Under the pieces are notes generated by a model. The model had not been told where the DNA came from. It worked only from the letters and a program-made list of their open reading frames with translations, and ran no database searches. Source: G965230065 sp965230065 (GTDB lineage Bacteria; Bacteroidota; Bacteroidia; Cytophagales; Cyclobacteriaceae). From it: a stretch of 64,000 bases of DNA. The position numbers were made by a program, and so were the translations under genes. Below are positions 7,587 through 15,759 of the stretch, piece by piece (the stretch's first letter is position 1; the number at the start of each line of letters is the position of its first letter). The DNA is taken from positions 5,704,001 to 5,768,000 of the forward strand of contig OZ245942.1 in the NCBI GenBank assembly GCA_965230065.1, read 5' to 3'.

Positions 7587-8507
7587 TCAATCCCCTTCAA
7601 GATTACCCATTATGTAATCCACAGCTTTCTGAGCGTGTTGGGCAGCCTCTACGACAAATCGTTTATCATTACGCAATACCCTAAGCCAGCCCTGGATGTA
7701 AGAAGCAGCATCCGTGAGTTCCGCTTCAGTTTGTAGTCCTATGATGTTGGAAAGAAAACTGGCGCCCATTTCAGCCACCAGCTCTTCCTGGCTGTAGTTC
7801 CATGAGCCAAAGTGTTGGGGTTCAGTAATCCCGTTCCGGTTAAGGCGCTTCCGGTGGCCTGTGGCGTGCGTGATTTCATGGTAAAGCACCTGGAAATAAG
7901 CCTCTGTACTTTGGAAATCGGTCATAGGTGGCATATTGATGTAGTCCCGCTTTGGGTGGTAAAAAGGTGTACTGCTTTCGGTCCTGGTGGCTACCGGTTT
8001 CGGCATGGTAGAAAGTGGTTGGAAGCCTTTGAGCAGCTTTTCTTCATCATTTAAAATGAGGGTATTTTGCGAGGGCAAATTAAATTTGATGCCTTCGGTA
8101 TCCTGAATGTTGAATACCCGGTAGTAGCGCAGGAAAGCTTTTCGTTCTACTTCATTATCGGGCAGTGCTTTTGCTTCTTCTTCAGTGAGCCTTCGGGCAG
8201 TTTCCTGATGATAGTAATACCATTGCCAGTACACCACCGGAAGCGACTTGACTCCTTTCTTCACTTTTCCGCCCAGTTGTTGGGTTTGCTTAAAAGTGAG
8301 AAAGTAGGGATAGGCAAAGTCTATGCTGTTGAGCAGCAGGGCGTTGATGCCCTGATAAGGTTTCATAGTGAGGTAATTGGCAGCAGGCCCTTGGGTGCTC
8401 CAGCGCTGTTTCCAGGGAATGACGCCTTGTTCTAACTTTTCAAGAATGATGTCAGTGATCATTTGGTAAACATCCTGACGGCCTGATGATTTGATTCTCT
8501 TTTTCAT
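7587..8507 (-). CDS. ardC: ArdC-family antirestriction protein
   Basis: 306 residues. The N-terminal ~130 residues ('EKLEQGVIPWKQRW', 'YQGINALLLN', 'LTFKQTQQLGGKVKKG') match the ArdC ssDNA-binding domain. The C-terminal part holds a zincin motif HEITH (210-214) followed by ATGHRKRL. ArdC proteins ride on conjugative plasmids and ICEs and protect incoming DNA from host restriction; the ssDNA-binding and metalloprotease-like fold is known from R388 ArdC. It is the first gene of a minus-strand run with the 51-codon frame and the JAB gene, and borders the trailer end of the CRISPR array. Confidence 0.9.
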   Translation of the reverse strand: MKKRIKSSGRQDVYQMITDIILEKLEQGVIPWKQRWSTQGPAANYLTMKPYQGINALLLNSIDFAYPYFLTFKQTQQLGGKVKKGVKSLPVVYWQWYYYHQETARRLTEEEAKALPDNEVERKAFLRYYRVFNIQDTEGIKFNLPSQNTLILNDEEKLLKGFQPLSTMPKPVATRTESSTPFYHPKRDYINMPPMTDFQSTEAYFQVLYHEITHATGHRKRLNRNGITEPQHFGSWNYSQEELVAEMGASFLSNIIGLQTEAELTDAASYIQGWLRVLRNDKRFVVEAAQHAQKAVDYIMGNLEGD

Positions 8508-8959
8508 AAGTGTAGAAGTTTTGTGTCCCGGGAGTGGGACGGTGAAAAAAAATTGATGGGCAGACCATCAGACTTGAGGTTGGATTACGGGCAAGTAGGA
8601 ACGGAATAAACTTGCGATGGATGGTGGGATAGCTTTATGCCGGAATTTCTTGCCTTTGTCCGGCCGCCAAGCCTACCTTGGTCTATCAATTTACATGCAC
8701 CTTGTGGGGGGGGGGGTATTTCTACTCTAAATAATGGATATAATATGGTAAAACTTGCTTTCCTTTCAATTACCGTATTATCAATTGAGTTGGATACATT
8801 ATAGGTGATTAATCATTCTAGGGAATGAAGATGAATGGGGAAATCAAATAGGAGAAATTATAAAGAAAGACCGAATCACCCAGCACTCAGATTGACACAC
8901 TAATAGCCAGGCGCGACAAAAAGAATGTCATAGTATAGTCCTCCATGTTTGATCTCCAT
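8508..8959. other. Noncoding gap between ardC and the CRISPR trailer, with an 11-base G tract
   Basis: No gene seen. The half next to ardC has a small inverted repeat (GATGG-GCAGA-CCATC, about 8554) and a GC-rich stretch near 8640-8690. A run of 11 G occurs at 8706-8716. The other half is AT-rich and leads directly into the degenerate last repeats of the array. The ardC promoter must lie here, but I cannot place it. Confidence 0.4.
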
Positions 8960-11139
8960 AAAATCAATTCCACTATTGTACGATTAAGAGCGGCTTTCAG
9001 GAAGCAAACTATGCTGGATGTTCATTCTTTCAATTCCACAAATGGTACGTTTAAGAGTAGTTAAGTGTTATGCGGTAGTGGTTGCCATTGCAAGTTTCAA
9101 TTCCAAAATGGTACGATTAAGAGTAATTCAGGCAAATCATTTTCAGTGATTAATCCGTCATTTCAATTCCACAAATGGTACGATTAAGAGCGGTGCAAGT
9201 GAGGACGTTGATCGGGGATATTGATGTTTCAATTCCACAAATGGTACGATTAAGAGGAAAACAGTTGCAGCCGATAAAGACACTATTGTGATGTTTCAAT
9301 TCCACAAATGGTACGATTAAGAGACGCATACAATGTTCCCCGATTATGATGTGTTCCTTGTTTCAATTCCACAAATGGTACGATTAAGAGTTTGTACCTT
9401 TTACCCTTCCTGGGGGCAAGTACCAGTTTCAATTCCACAAATGGTACGATTAAGAGATAATTCAGGGGGAGCAGACAGGGAAGGTGATTGCAGTTTCAAT
9501 TCCACAAATGGTACGATTAAGAGGCTTAACCTGATGAATGGAAAATCATGGGACTACCTGTTTCAATTCCACAAATGGTACGATTAAGAGCATCATCACC
9601 AGAACCCGCTACCAATGAATATGTCTTGTTTCAATTCCACAAATGGTACGATTAAGAGACGCATGGGCATTATCCAAGAACTACTCACCTATCAGTTTCA
9701 ATTCCACAAATGGTACGATTAAGAGTCAAGGTGAAAGCCAGAAAAAAATGATGGGGCAGCTAGTTTCAATTCCACAAATGGTACGATTAAGAGCAGACAA
9801 AGAAGAAATCTTAGAGCATCTCAAAGACCTGTTTCAATTCCACAAATGGTACGATTAAGAGTTTTGATTTCCTGAAAAACAATCTTGCGCATTATGAGTT
9901 TCAATTCCACAAATGGTACGATTAAGAGACTGGTTGCATTCCCCTGAACGCGTGTTTGTGTTCAGGTTTCAATTCCACAAATGGTACGATTAAGAGACGT
10001 GGCCCGACAACTGCTAAATTCAGTTTAGAAACGTTTCAATTCCACAAATGGTACGATTAAGAGTGTGGCTCATGTTAGAACAAAGAAACGAGAGGGGAAA
10101 GTTTCAATTCCACAAATGGTACGATTAAGAGTGACGTTGAGGGCGCGCTATGGACGATGGATACCCGTTTCAATTCCACAAATGGTACGATTAAGAGTTT
10201 TCTTCAATGGGAGAGGGGAAACTACTCAATGTAGTTTCAATTCCACAAATGGTACGATTAAGAGACAGGGAAAAGAACAAATACCATCCACCGTTTTTTC
10301 AGTTTCAATTCCACAAATGGTACGATTAAGAGATGGCTGATACAGATGATATGATGATTTCCCAATTTGTTTCAATTCCACAAATGGTACGATTAAGAGC
10401 AAACCCAAACGATATTACCGCGCATGATGCAGCCGTGTTTCAATTCCACAAATGGTACGATTAAGAGATTACAACGCCTAGATCAATTGTTAATCTGCAA
10501 TCCGGTTTCAATTCCACAAATGGTACGATTAAGAGTGTGTTTAATGAATCCCATAAGCTAACGCATAGTTTCGTTTCAATTCCACAAATGGTACGATTAA
10601 GAGCGGCATCCCAGCCCATGCTTATAGTGCCGTCCTGGTTGTTTCAATTCCACAAATGGTACGATTAAGAGCCAAGACCAAATGCTCCGGCAGGTGATGT
10701 ACTAATGTTTCAATTCCACAAATGGTACGATTAAGAGCGAACTATAAAATTAGAATATTAATGAATATAATTAAGTTTCAATTCCACAAATGGTACGATT
10801 AAGAGTCCCTCCGCTGCACATCAGGCAGTGCATCTATGGCTTGTTTCAATTCCACAAATGGTACGATTAAGAGAAAGAGGTACAGGAAAAGAATTCCGAT
10901 GATGATATTGTTTCAATTCCACAAATGGTACGATTAAGAGGCTAACCGGCAAACATAAGGTAATTGTTAACAGTTTGTTTCAATTCCACAAATGGTACGA
11001 TTAAGAGTCAAATTACCGGCACATGGACAGTATTGTCTATATGGTTTCAATTCCACAAATGGTACGATTAAGAGCGTGGGGCCAGTACAGCCAAACCACA
11101 AATGATTTGTTTCAATTCCACAAATGGTACGATTAAGAG
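8960..11139 (-). CRISPR. CRISPR array: 33 repeats of 31 bp, 32 spacers
   Basis: On the plus strand the repeat begins GTTTCAATTCCACAAATGG and ends TACGATTAAGAG (31 nt). In the probable transcribed sense it begins CTCTTAATCG and ends GGAATTGAAAC, the GAAAC end typical of type I-B and III repeats processed by Cas6. Repeat starts step by 65-68 bases, giving spacers of about 34-37 nt. The repeats at 8960, 9027, 9094 and 9160 carry substitutions or a one-base deletion, while those from 9226 to 11109 are essentially identical. This puts the old, trailer end at low coordinates and the leader at the cas2 side. No spacer visibly matches elsewhere in the window. Confidence 0.98.
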
Positions 11140-11354
11140 CCGTGGCTCTGGGTATAAAAATAGGCTTAAATGGGCTGTATTGCAATGTTTTTTTGGTCTT
11201 TACCTGGCTTTTTGTCGTCTACCTGTAATGATAGGATTTTAGCCGGGCTGCGACGACTTCTTAATCGTCTCATTTTCAATCAATTATATTTTTTGCTTAT
11301 CAAGATTAAGAATACATCTTGATTTTACCTCACTGTTGACGACTTTCAATAAGT
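11140..11354 (-). promoter_or_regulatory. Putative CRISPR leader
   Basis: 215 bases between cas2 and the first conserved repeat, AT-rich on the cas2 side. It contains three GTCGTC/GACGAC motifs (11214-11219, 11252-11257, 11338-11343). The middle one is part of a palindrome GACGA-N8-TCGTC (11252-11269) whose loop CTTCTTAA resembles the start of the repeat. A second small inverted repeat, CAAGAT...ATCTTG, lies near 11300. Leaders carry the array promoter and integration signals; the exact promoter is not clear. Confidence 0.6.
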
Positions 11355-11615
11355 TTATAAAATTAGATCGGTCGAGGCTCTTTCCTCACCTATTACTTCC
11401 TTCTCCAACCATCTCGCTTCCCGGCTTTTGAAAATTATCAGACTATCACCTTCTTTCATGATGGTATTCGCTTCAGTTTTGAGTTGCTTGAGTTTCACCT
11501 CTGTGATCTCTCCTTCAAACACAGAGTTTTGTATCCAACTCAGGTAACGCCGGCAAAGCTTTAGCATTTTAGTTACCCGTTTTTCTCCTATGTCATACAC
11601 CAAAATAATATACAT
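11355..11615 (-). CDS. cas2: CRISPR adaptation protein Cas2
   Basis: 86 residues from MYIILVYDIGEKRV (ATG at 11613-11615). A Met three codons further upstream is possible, but this ATG forms a TAATG overlap with the cas1 stop. The N-terminal strand with Asp in 'VYDI', the helix 'KMLKLCRRYLSWIQNSVFEG' and 'SLIIFKSRE' match Cas2 of type I-B/III loci. It dimerises and bridges Cas1 dimers in the spacer integrase. It is the last cas gene before the leader. Confidence 0.95.
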   Translation of the reverse strand: MYIILVYDIGEKRVTKMLKLCRRYLSWIQNSVFEGEITEVKLKQLKTEANTIMKEGDSLIIFKSREARWLEKEVIGEERASTDLIL

Positions 11616-12619
11616 TACCACCAAGCTTTAAAAGGTTCATAGGTTTGCAAGTCCAGTACTTGCTTCGCCAATTTATAACATTCCAGTTTTATAAGGTGTT
11701 TGTAGCTCACACTGCGCTTGAGGCTGCGGTGTTTGATGGTTTCTTTTAGCCGCTCTTCCCAGGCTTGAACAAATTTTTTCTTACCATTTTCTTTCATCAC
11801 AATACGGTTGAGCTTGCTGTCAAAGTCTTTGCTTTGTAACACTTTACGATTTAATAAACTAAAAATAGTGCGGTCTACCAACAATGGCTTAAAAATCTCT
11901 GCAAGGTCCAGTGCCAGCGAAAAACGACGGGTGCCAGGCTCATGCAAAAAGCTGATAGTAGGGTTGAGCTGGGTGTGATAGAGCTGATCCAGACAAGCGG
12001 TGTAGCAAAGCATATTGCCAAAAGAAATCAGGGCGTTTACTTCATTCAGAGGTGGTTGCTTGCTTCGGCCTTTCATTTGAAAATCGGAAAGGATTTCATC
12101 AAATCCCTGATAATACAACTGGCGGATGTTTCCTTCAATGCCCATAAGCATGGGAACATCTGTGGCAGATGCAATACTTTGCTGTAAAGCAGAAATATCT
12201 GCAATGAGGTGCTCCAGGGTTTTGCCCCTGTTTTGGTAATATTTCAGGTTTCGAAGCATGTTGTAGCTGGCCCCTTCTACCAGTTTTTTGGCAATGCACA
12301 TCCGCTTAACGGTATCTGCATAGTGCAATGTCTGGCATACCTGCATCTTGCCTGCCTGCAAATATTCTTTGGGATAAAATGAGCCGGTATAGTGTTCGTA
12401 ATAGTCAAAAAAATGCAGGCTCACCTGCTGTTTGCCCAGGAAGTTGTACAGGGCGCTATTGGTATCCAAGCTGCCAAATACATACAGCTGTGCTACATTT
12501 TCTACCGGAAGATAACGGGCTTCCCCTGCTTTTCCTTCTTCATCTACCGGAACAAACTTCAGGGTATTGTCTTTGCGGCTGAGGCGGCCGGGATTGAAGA
12601 GGTAATAGCTTTTTTTCAA
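11615..12619 (-). CDS. cas1: CRISPR adaptation integrase Cas1 (TTG start)
   Basis: 334 residues, subtype I-B-like: start 'KKSYYLFNPGRLSRKDNTL', then 'ENVAQLYVFGSLDTNSALYN', and a C-terminal all-helical integrase domain with 'NALISFGNMLCYTACLDQLY' and 'HEPGTRRFSLALDLAEIFKP' (the conserved His and Asp/Glu metal ligands). The start codon is TTG (12617-12619): an in-frame stop lies five codons upstream and there is no early internal Met. The TTG overlaps the TGA of the collapsed PIN gene (TTGA), so translation may be coupled to it. Confidence 0.95.
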   Translation of the reverse strand: MKKSYYLFNPGRLSRKDNTLKFVPVDEEGKAGEARYLPVENVAQLYVFGSLDTNSALYNFLGKQQVSLHFFDYYEHYTGSFYPKEYLQAGKMQVCQTLHYADTVKRMCIAKKLVEGASYNMLRNLKYYQNRGKTLEHLIADISALQQSIASATDVPMLMGIEGNIRQLYYQGFDEILSDFQMKGRSKQPPLNEVNALISFGNMLCYTACLDQLYHTQLNPTISFLHEPGTRRFSLALDLAEIFKPLLVDRTIFSLLNRKVLQSKDFDSKLNRIVMKENGKKKFVQAWEERLKETIKHRSLKRSVSYKHLIKLECYKLAKQVLDLQTYEPFKAWW

Positions 12620-12709
12620 CGGATTGGGTTATAAACTTTAAGATCAGTTATCCAAGAAAAGTCTTTCTCATTGGCAGTAACAAATAATGTTGCTATCCAG
12701 AAGTATCAT
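12616..12709 (-). pseudogene. Collapsed PIN-domain (VapC-type) toxin remnant
   Basis: Directly after the antitoxin stop, ATG at 12709 opens MILLDSNII, the hallmark PIN start with its first catalytic Asp. After about nine codons the frame shifts, and the +1 frame reads FVTANEKDFSWITDLKVYNP and stops at 12616, which is the typical PIN C-terminus (TNxKDF plus 'NP'). About 100 central residues are gone, so an internal deletion has joined head to tail. The product cannot be an active RNase. The remnant leaves an antitoxin upstream and hands its stop codon to cas1 (TTGA). Confidence 0.75.
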
Positions 12710-12961
12710 TTAATCCCTGAAGGGTAATTTTCGGTCTTTTCTAATTTCTTTTTGCCAAGCTACAGGGTCTTTAATTGCGCTGATGCCCCTACTTTCGGCC
12801 AGCCCTTGCATCAAGTTCGCCACTTCTTTTCCATTATTCAACATATCAGCGTTGGAAGCCACTCCTTCTTCTTCTATACTCGCAATACTTAGTCTTTTTA
12901 ACAAGCTTTGTATAAGTTGTTTATCTTCCTCATTTTGGACATCAATGGTAATTCGGGCCAT
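12710..12961 (-). CDS. Antitoxin-like protein (orphaned partner of the PIN remnant)
   Basis: 83 residues: MARITIDVQNEEDKQLIQSL at the N-terminus, a Glu-rich middle and a basic end (WQKEIRKDRKLPF). The layout is that of Bacteroidota antitoxins that precede PIN toxins, and its stop codon is immediately followed by the ATG of the PIN remnant with no gap. It lies between cas4 and cas1 in the cas operon. With the toxin broken, it may be a neutral leftover or may be kept as a regulator or translational link. Confidence 0.65.
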   Translation of the reverse strand: MARITIDVQNEEDKQLIQSLLKRLSIASIEEEGVASNADMLNNGKEVANLMQGLAESRGISAIKDPVAWQKEIRKDRKLPFRD

Positions 12962-13019
12962 ATAAAAAAATATTTTGGTTATTAAATATAATCATTTTCT
13001 CATAGAATAATTGCATAAT

Positions 13020-13532
13020 TTATTCAGTTACCTCATCTATATAACAAAAATCGTAGTAACTACATTGTTTACAAATTTTACTACGCAATAATGAAGGAGC
13101 AGTTGGCATCGCTACGATTTGGTTTATGTCTTTAAGCCAACCCTGAATTAATTGTTTATCTTCCTCTTGTAGTGTTACTTCTTCAGTTTGCCGCAGCTTG
13201 GGGTATTCAATCAATCCTTTGGGTTTATTAATTCCGGCCTTTTCCAGCAAATACAGGTAATATTTCACCTGCGCAATATGAGCAGCTTCTACTTTGTTTG
13301 ACTTCTTCACTTCATGCACAGTTCGGGTTTTGGCATCATAAAAGTCAATTTTTGCATTGGGAAGTTCCAGTTCAGTGTATTTGGCAGCCCGCTGTGGATA
13401 AGTGGTTTCATGAATGAGTTTGCCTTCCGTAACGGTATCGGAAGTATGCTCCATGCGGATGCCATGATGAAACAGCCAAAGCTTGCGGTGGCATACATGG
13501 TAATAGTTGATATGGGTAGGTGTAAGAATCAT
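13020..13532 (-). CDS. cas4: CRISPR adaptation nuclease Cas4
   Basis: 170 residues. Iron-sulfur cysteines: Cys14 ('YYHVCHRKLWL') and Cys154, Cys157, Cys163 in 'KICKQCSYYDFCYI'. RecB-type nuclease core: His41 ('GKLIHE'), Asp63 ('AKIDFYD'), Glu74 and Lys76 ('HEVKKS'), Gln88 ('QVKYYLYLL'). This is a complete Cas4 of the I-B class, which trims prespacers and sets PAM and orientation. Its start overlaps the stop of the PD-(D/E)XK gene (ATGA), so it is in the cas operon. Confidence 0.95.
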   Translation of the reverse strand: MILTPTHINYYHVCHRKLWLFHHGIRMEHTSDTVTEGKLIHETTYPQRAAKYTELELPNAKIDFYDAKTRTVHEVKKSNKVEAAHIAQVKYYLYLLEKAGINKPKGLIEYPKLRQTEEVTLQEEDKQLIQGWLKDINQIVAMPTAPSLLRSKICKQCSYYDFCYIDEVTE

Positions 13533-14188
13533 ACGTTTCCTATTTTCCTACGCTCAAAAGTACCGTAAATGGCCAAGCCAAATTTTTTATCAGAGTCTGA
13601 AAAAAAATAGTAATATTCATTCTCAAGCAAACCTTTATAATTTATCCATTCTTTAAAATATTCTTTATTACTGCCAAAGGAAACAGAATCAAACGCCATG
13701 GTGAGCAGATAGACATAGTCAAACGCTATAAGTTTCGATTTTTCAGTTTTAAAATAAGCCTTACACTGATCCATTATCTGAGTGTAATATGCTTCTGAAA
13801 TTTCCTTTCCCCAACTTTTCATTGGCGCATCAGGGCTGGAATAGTGTCTTTTTGCTTCAAGGATAACAGCCGTATTGTTGGGTAAATCTTGTATAATCAG
13901 ATCGGCTCTTCCCTGTGCTTTTTGAGCAACATTCTCTAAGCCAACTTCTTGCATGAATACAAAACGTTGATAGTCTGGATCCATTCTTCGCAGAGCATGG
14001 GTGAGGTAGGATACAAGGGCAATTTCTCCATAATCCCAAACCTGATAATTCGCATCCTCCCGTTTTGAGTAATTCTGGTAGTGATTGAATTCATTGATCA
14101 GACATGCAAATAGACCTTCCAAAAAATTTTGAAGGTAAATATCATTTGGGAGTAAGCAGTTTTTCTTTGTTAATGTAGGAAGATTCAT
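13529..14188 (-). CDS. Uncharacterised PD-(D/E)XK nuclease-like protein in the cas operon
   Basis: 219 residues with a nuclease signature of Asp96 in 'QGRADLII' and Glu111-x-Lys113 in 'AVILEAKRH', spaced as in PD-(D/E)XK enzymes, with candidate acidic residues Glu55 or Glu81 upstream. The rest contains 'YYTQIMDQCKAYF' and an aromatic-rich C-terminus ('NEYYYFFSDSDKKFGLAIYG'). It has no CARF domain and does not look like Cas4. It overlaps cas4 by ATGA and follows the CARF genes. It may be a nuclease effector or an adaptation helper. I do not know a named Cas family for it. Confidence 0.65.
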   Translation of the reverse strand: MNLPTLTKKNCLLPNDIYLQNFLEGLFACLINEFNHYQNYSKREDANYQVWDYGEIALVSYLTHALRRMDPDYQRFVFMQEVGLENVAQKAQGRADLIIQDLPNNTAVILEAKRHYSSPDAPMKSWGKEISEAYYTQIMDQCKAYFKTEKSKLIAFDYVYLLTMAFDSVSFGSNKEYFKEWINYKGLLENEYYYFFSDSDKKFGLAIYGTFERRKIGNV

Positions 14189-14259
14189 ATTAATGACCTG
14201 TTAATTTTTGGCAACAACATGTTCATAAATAAAATCAGCAATCTGTGAGAGCCATGTTT

Positions 14260-15384
14260 TCAGTTATTATATTTTTCATTCAATTTGAGTGCAGTCCAGT
14301 TCAGACTGGGACGGCTTTCATCGGTCAAACGAATGACGAATCTTGCTCCAAAGTCAGTTTTATATGTTCCGATTAGTTTGTTTTCTCCACCCTCTGGTCT
14401 AACATAAAATTCAAATCCTTTTATCTGATGCTGCCCCGCATAGGGAATCGTATGACAAGTTTTTATCCAATTGTTTTCCTGCCATACTTTGTAAACAAAC
14501 TCTTTGAAATTTTTGGGATAGTGATGATCATTTCCGAAAGTAGGTTCTTTGCGCTCTTCATTAGTGGCTGGTACCAGGTTTATACCCTTGGGATACCGTA
14601 ACCGGAAAGAAGTAAGATACAACTGACCGATGGCATTCAGTTCGTAGAGCACTTCGTCATCTACTTCCACTTCGGAGAGAAAAACCCGGAGTTTTTCGTC
14701 CAGTGCATGAAGTTCGGATTGTGAGAAAGATTTACCCCTTTCAAACTCAGTTAACAATCCGGCATTATTTCCCAATATATCGTAATCCAGGGAAATGGGG
14801 AGTGGCGGGAAATCGATGATCTCTGAAAAAAGTTCGTGCTTGTAATATACAGGGATGTTCATGGCTTGCCCCACCAGGACGGCAATAGCGATCTGGGCTT
14901 TGTAGCCGCCTGTGGCATCAATGGCTACATAATTCTCTCCAAACCGGCTGATGAGTTCCCCTAAAACCCGCACGAGGTTTCTCAATCCCCTGGTCTTGAA
15001 TCTGGTGGGCTCAGTATCCTGGAGGTCTTCAACTTCTTTGACTTCAACCTGCTTTAACGGAAGGTCTTTACGGTTTTCAAAATAATGTTTCAATACAGTG
15101 CCGGTATTGCTGCCCTGGTGGGTATCCGAAACCAGGAATACGATATTTTTCAGCTCCAGCCACTTCTTTTTTCCGGCTTCATGAATGGTATTGATTTCTG
15201 CGCCGCAAGTCCTTTCTCCGGGATCCAGTCCGAGTAAAGCTTTGGATAATTGAAGCCAGTGATTCTTTTCACAATGCTCTTTCAGTATCTTCCAACTAGC
15301 AGGTTTATTATCAGCTTGGTCACTCAATCGCTGAAGATTGCTGAAAAGGCTGGTGCCTACGGTGCATAAGAGGGTGGTGGGCAT
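14260..15384 (-). CDS. CARF-domain protein (TIGR02619/APE2256-like) with C-terminal effector-like domain
   Basis: 374 residues. The N-terminal ~200 residues form a CARF-type Rossmann domain: 'CTVGTSLFSNL' (7-17), 'NIVFLVSDTHQGSNTG' and the ligand-loop motif 'DATGGYKAQIAIA' (156-168), as in the APE2256/TIGR02619 family that binds cyclic oligoadenylate. A linker (about 200-275) leads to a C-terminal ~95 residues ('YPKNFKEFVYKVWQENNW', 'GFEFYVRPEGG', 'FGARFVIRL') that look like a compact alpha/beta toxin-type domain, possibly RelE-like (Cami1-like). That last assignment is tentative. It is encoded just after the small ring-nuclease-like gene. Confidence 0.75.
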   Translation of the reverse strand: MPTTLLCTVGTSLFSNLQRLSDQADNKPASWKILKEHCEKNHWLQLSKALLGLDPGERTCGAEINTIHEAGKKKWLELKNIVFLVSDTHQGSNTGTVLKHYFENRKDLPLKQVEVKEVEDLQDTEPTRFKTRGLRNLVRVLGELISRFGENYVAIDATGGYKAQIAIAVLVGQAMNIPVYYKHELFSEIIDFPPLPISLDYDILGNNAGLLTEFERGKSFSQSELHALDEKLRVFLSEVEVDDEVLYELNAIGQLYLTSFRLRYPKGINLVPATNEERKEPTFGNDHHYPKNFKEFVYKVWQENNWIKTCHTIPYAGQHQIKGFEFYVRPEGGENKLIGTYKTDFGARFVIRLTDESRPSLNWTALKLNEKYNN

Positions 15385-15387
15385 GGG

Positions 15388-15759
15388 CTAATATGATCTA
15401 AATTTTACAAATTGGAATGTCACTTCCCTTTTCCCTTCAGAAAGATTAATGGTATTACGTTTCGTAGTAGACGCGATACAGGCAATTCCTTTTTCCCTTA
15501 AACGGTTTACCAGGGCATAGCAAAATGTCAGCTCGCCCATGATGTGTACGGCATTTTCCTTGTCGGGAGGAATTCCTTTTAACCTATCAAGGCATTTCAT
15601 TACATATTGGTAGGCTAACTTTGCCACTTGTTCAGTAGTCCATTCGGGGGCAATAGCGGGAAAAGGCAAGTCTTCGATGGAACCGTAAAGTTGCTTTGCG
15701 GTATTGCTTTGCTTTTCAGACCAAGAGGAGGAAGGGTGGTTGGAGAGGTTGAGGAGCAT
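15388..15759 (-). CDS. Small CRISPR-associated Rossmann-like protein, possible ring nuclease (Csx15/Csx20-type)
   Basis: 123 residues. It starts MLLNLSNHPSSSWSEKQSN and has 'VHIMGELTFCYALVNRLREK' followed by 'GIACIASTT' and an 'VTFQFVKFRSY' end. Proteins of this type occur in type III loci and resemble the Csx15/Csx20 group proposed to bind or degrade cyclic oligoadenylates. It lies between two CARF effector genes (TAATG overlap with the one, a 3-base gap to the other), the expected place for an off-switch. The enzymatic claim is inference from context. Confidence 0.6.
   Translation of the reverse strand: MLLNLSNHPSSSWSEKQSNTAKQLYGSIEDLPFPAIAPEWTTEQVAKLAYQYVMKCLDRLKGIPPDKENAVHIMGELTFCYALVNRLREKGIACIASTTKRNTINLSEGKREVTFQFVKFRSY

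Noticed and set aside
9333..10340. Open frames inside the CRISPR array that encode repeated VSIPQMVRLR or FNSTNGTIKR peptides
   Set aside because: They are translations of the 31-base repeat and change composition at each spacer. The same holds for minus-strand frames at 10226-10408 and 10967-11185.
8960..11139. Self-targeting spacers against genes in this window
   Set aside because: No spacer visibly matched other window sequence by eye. A proper search was not possible here.
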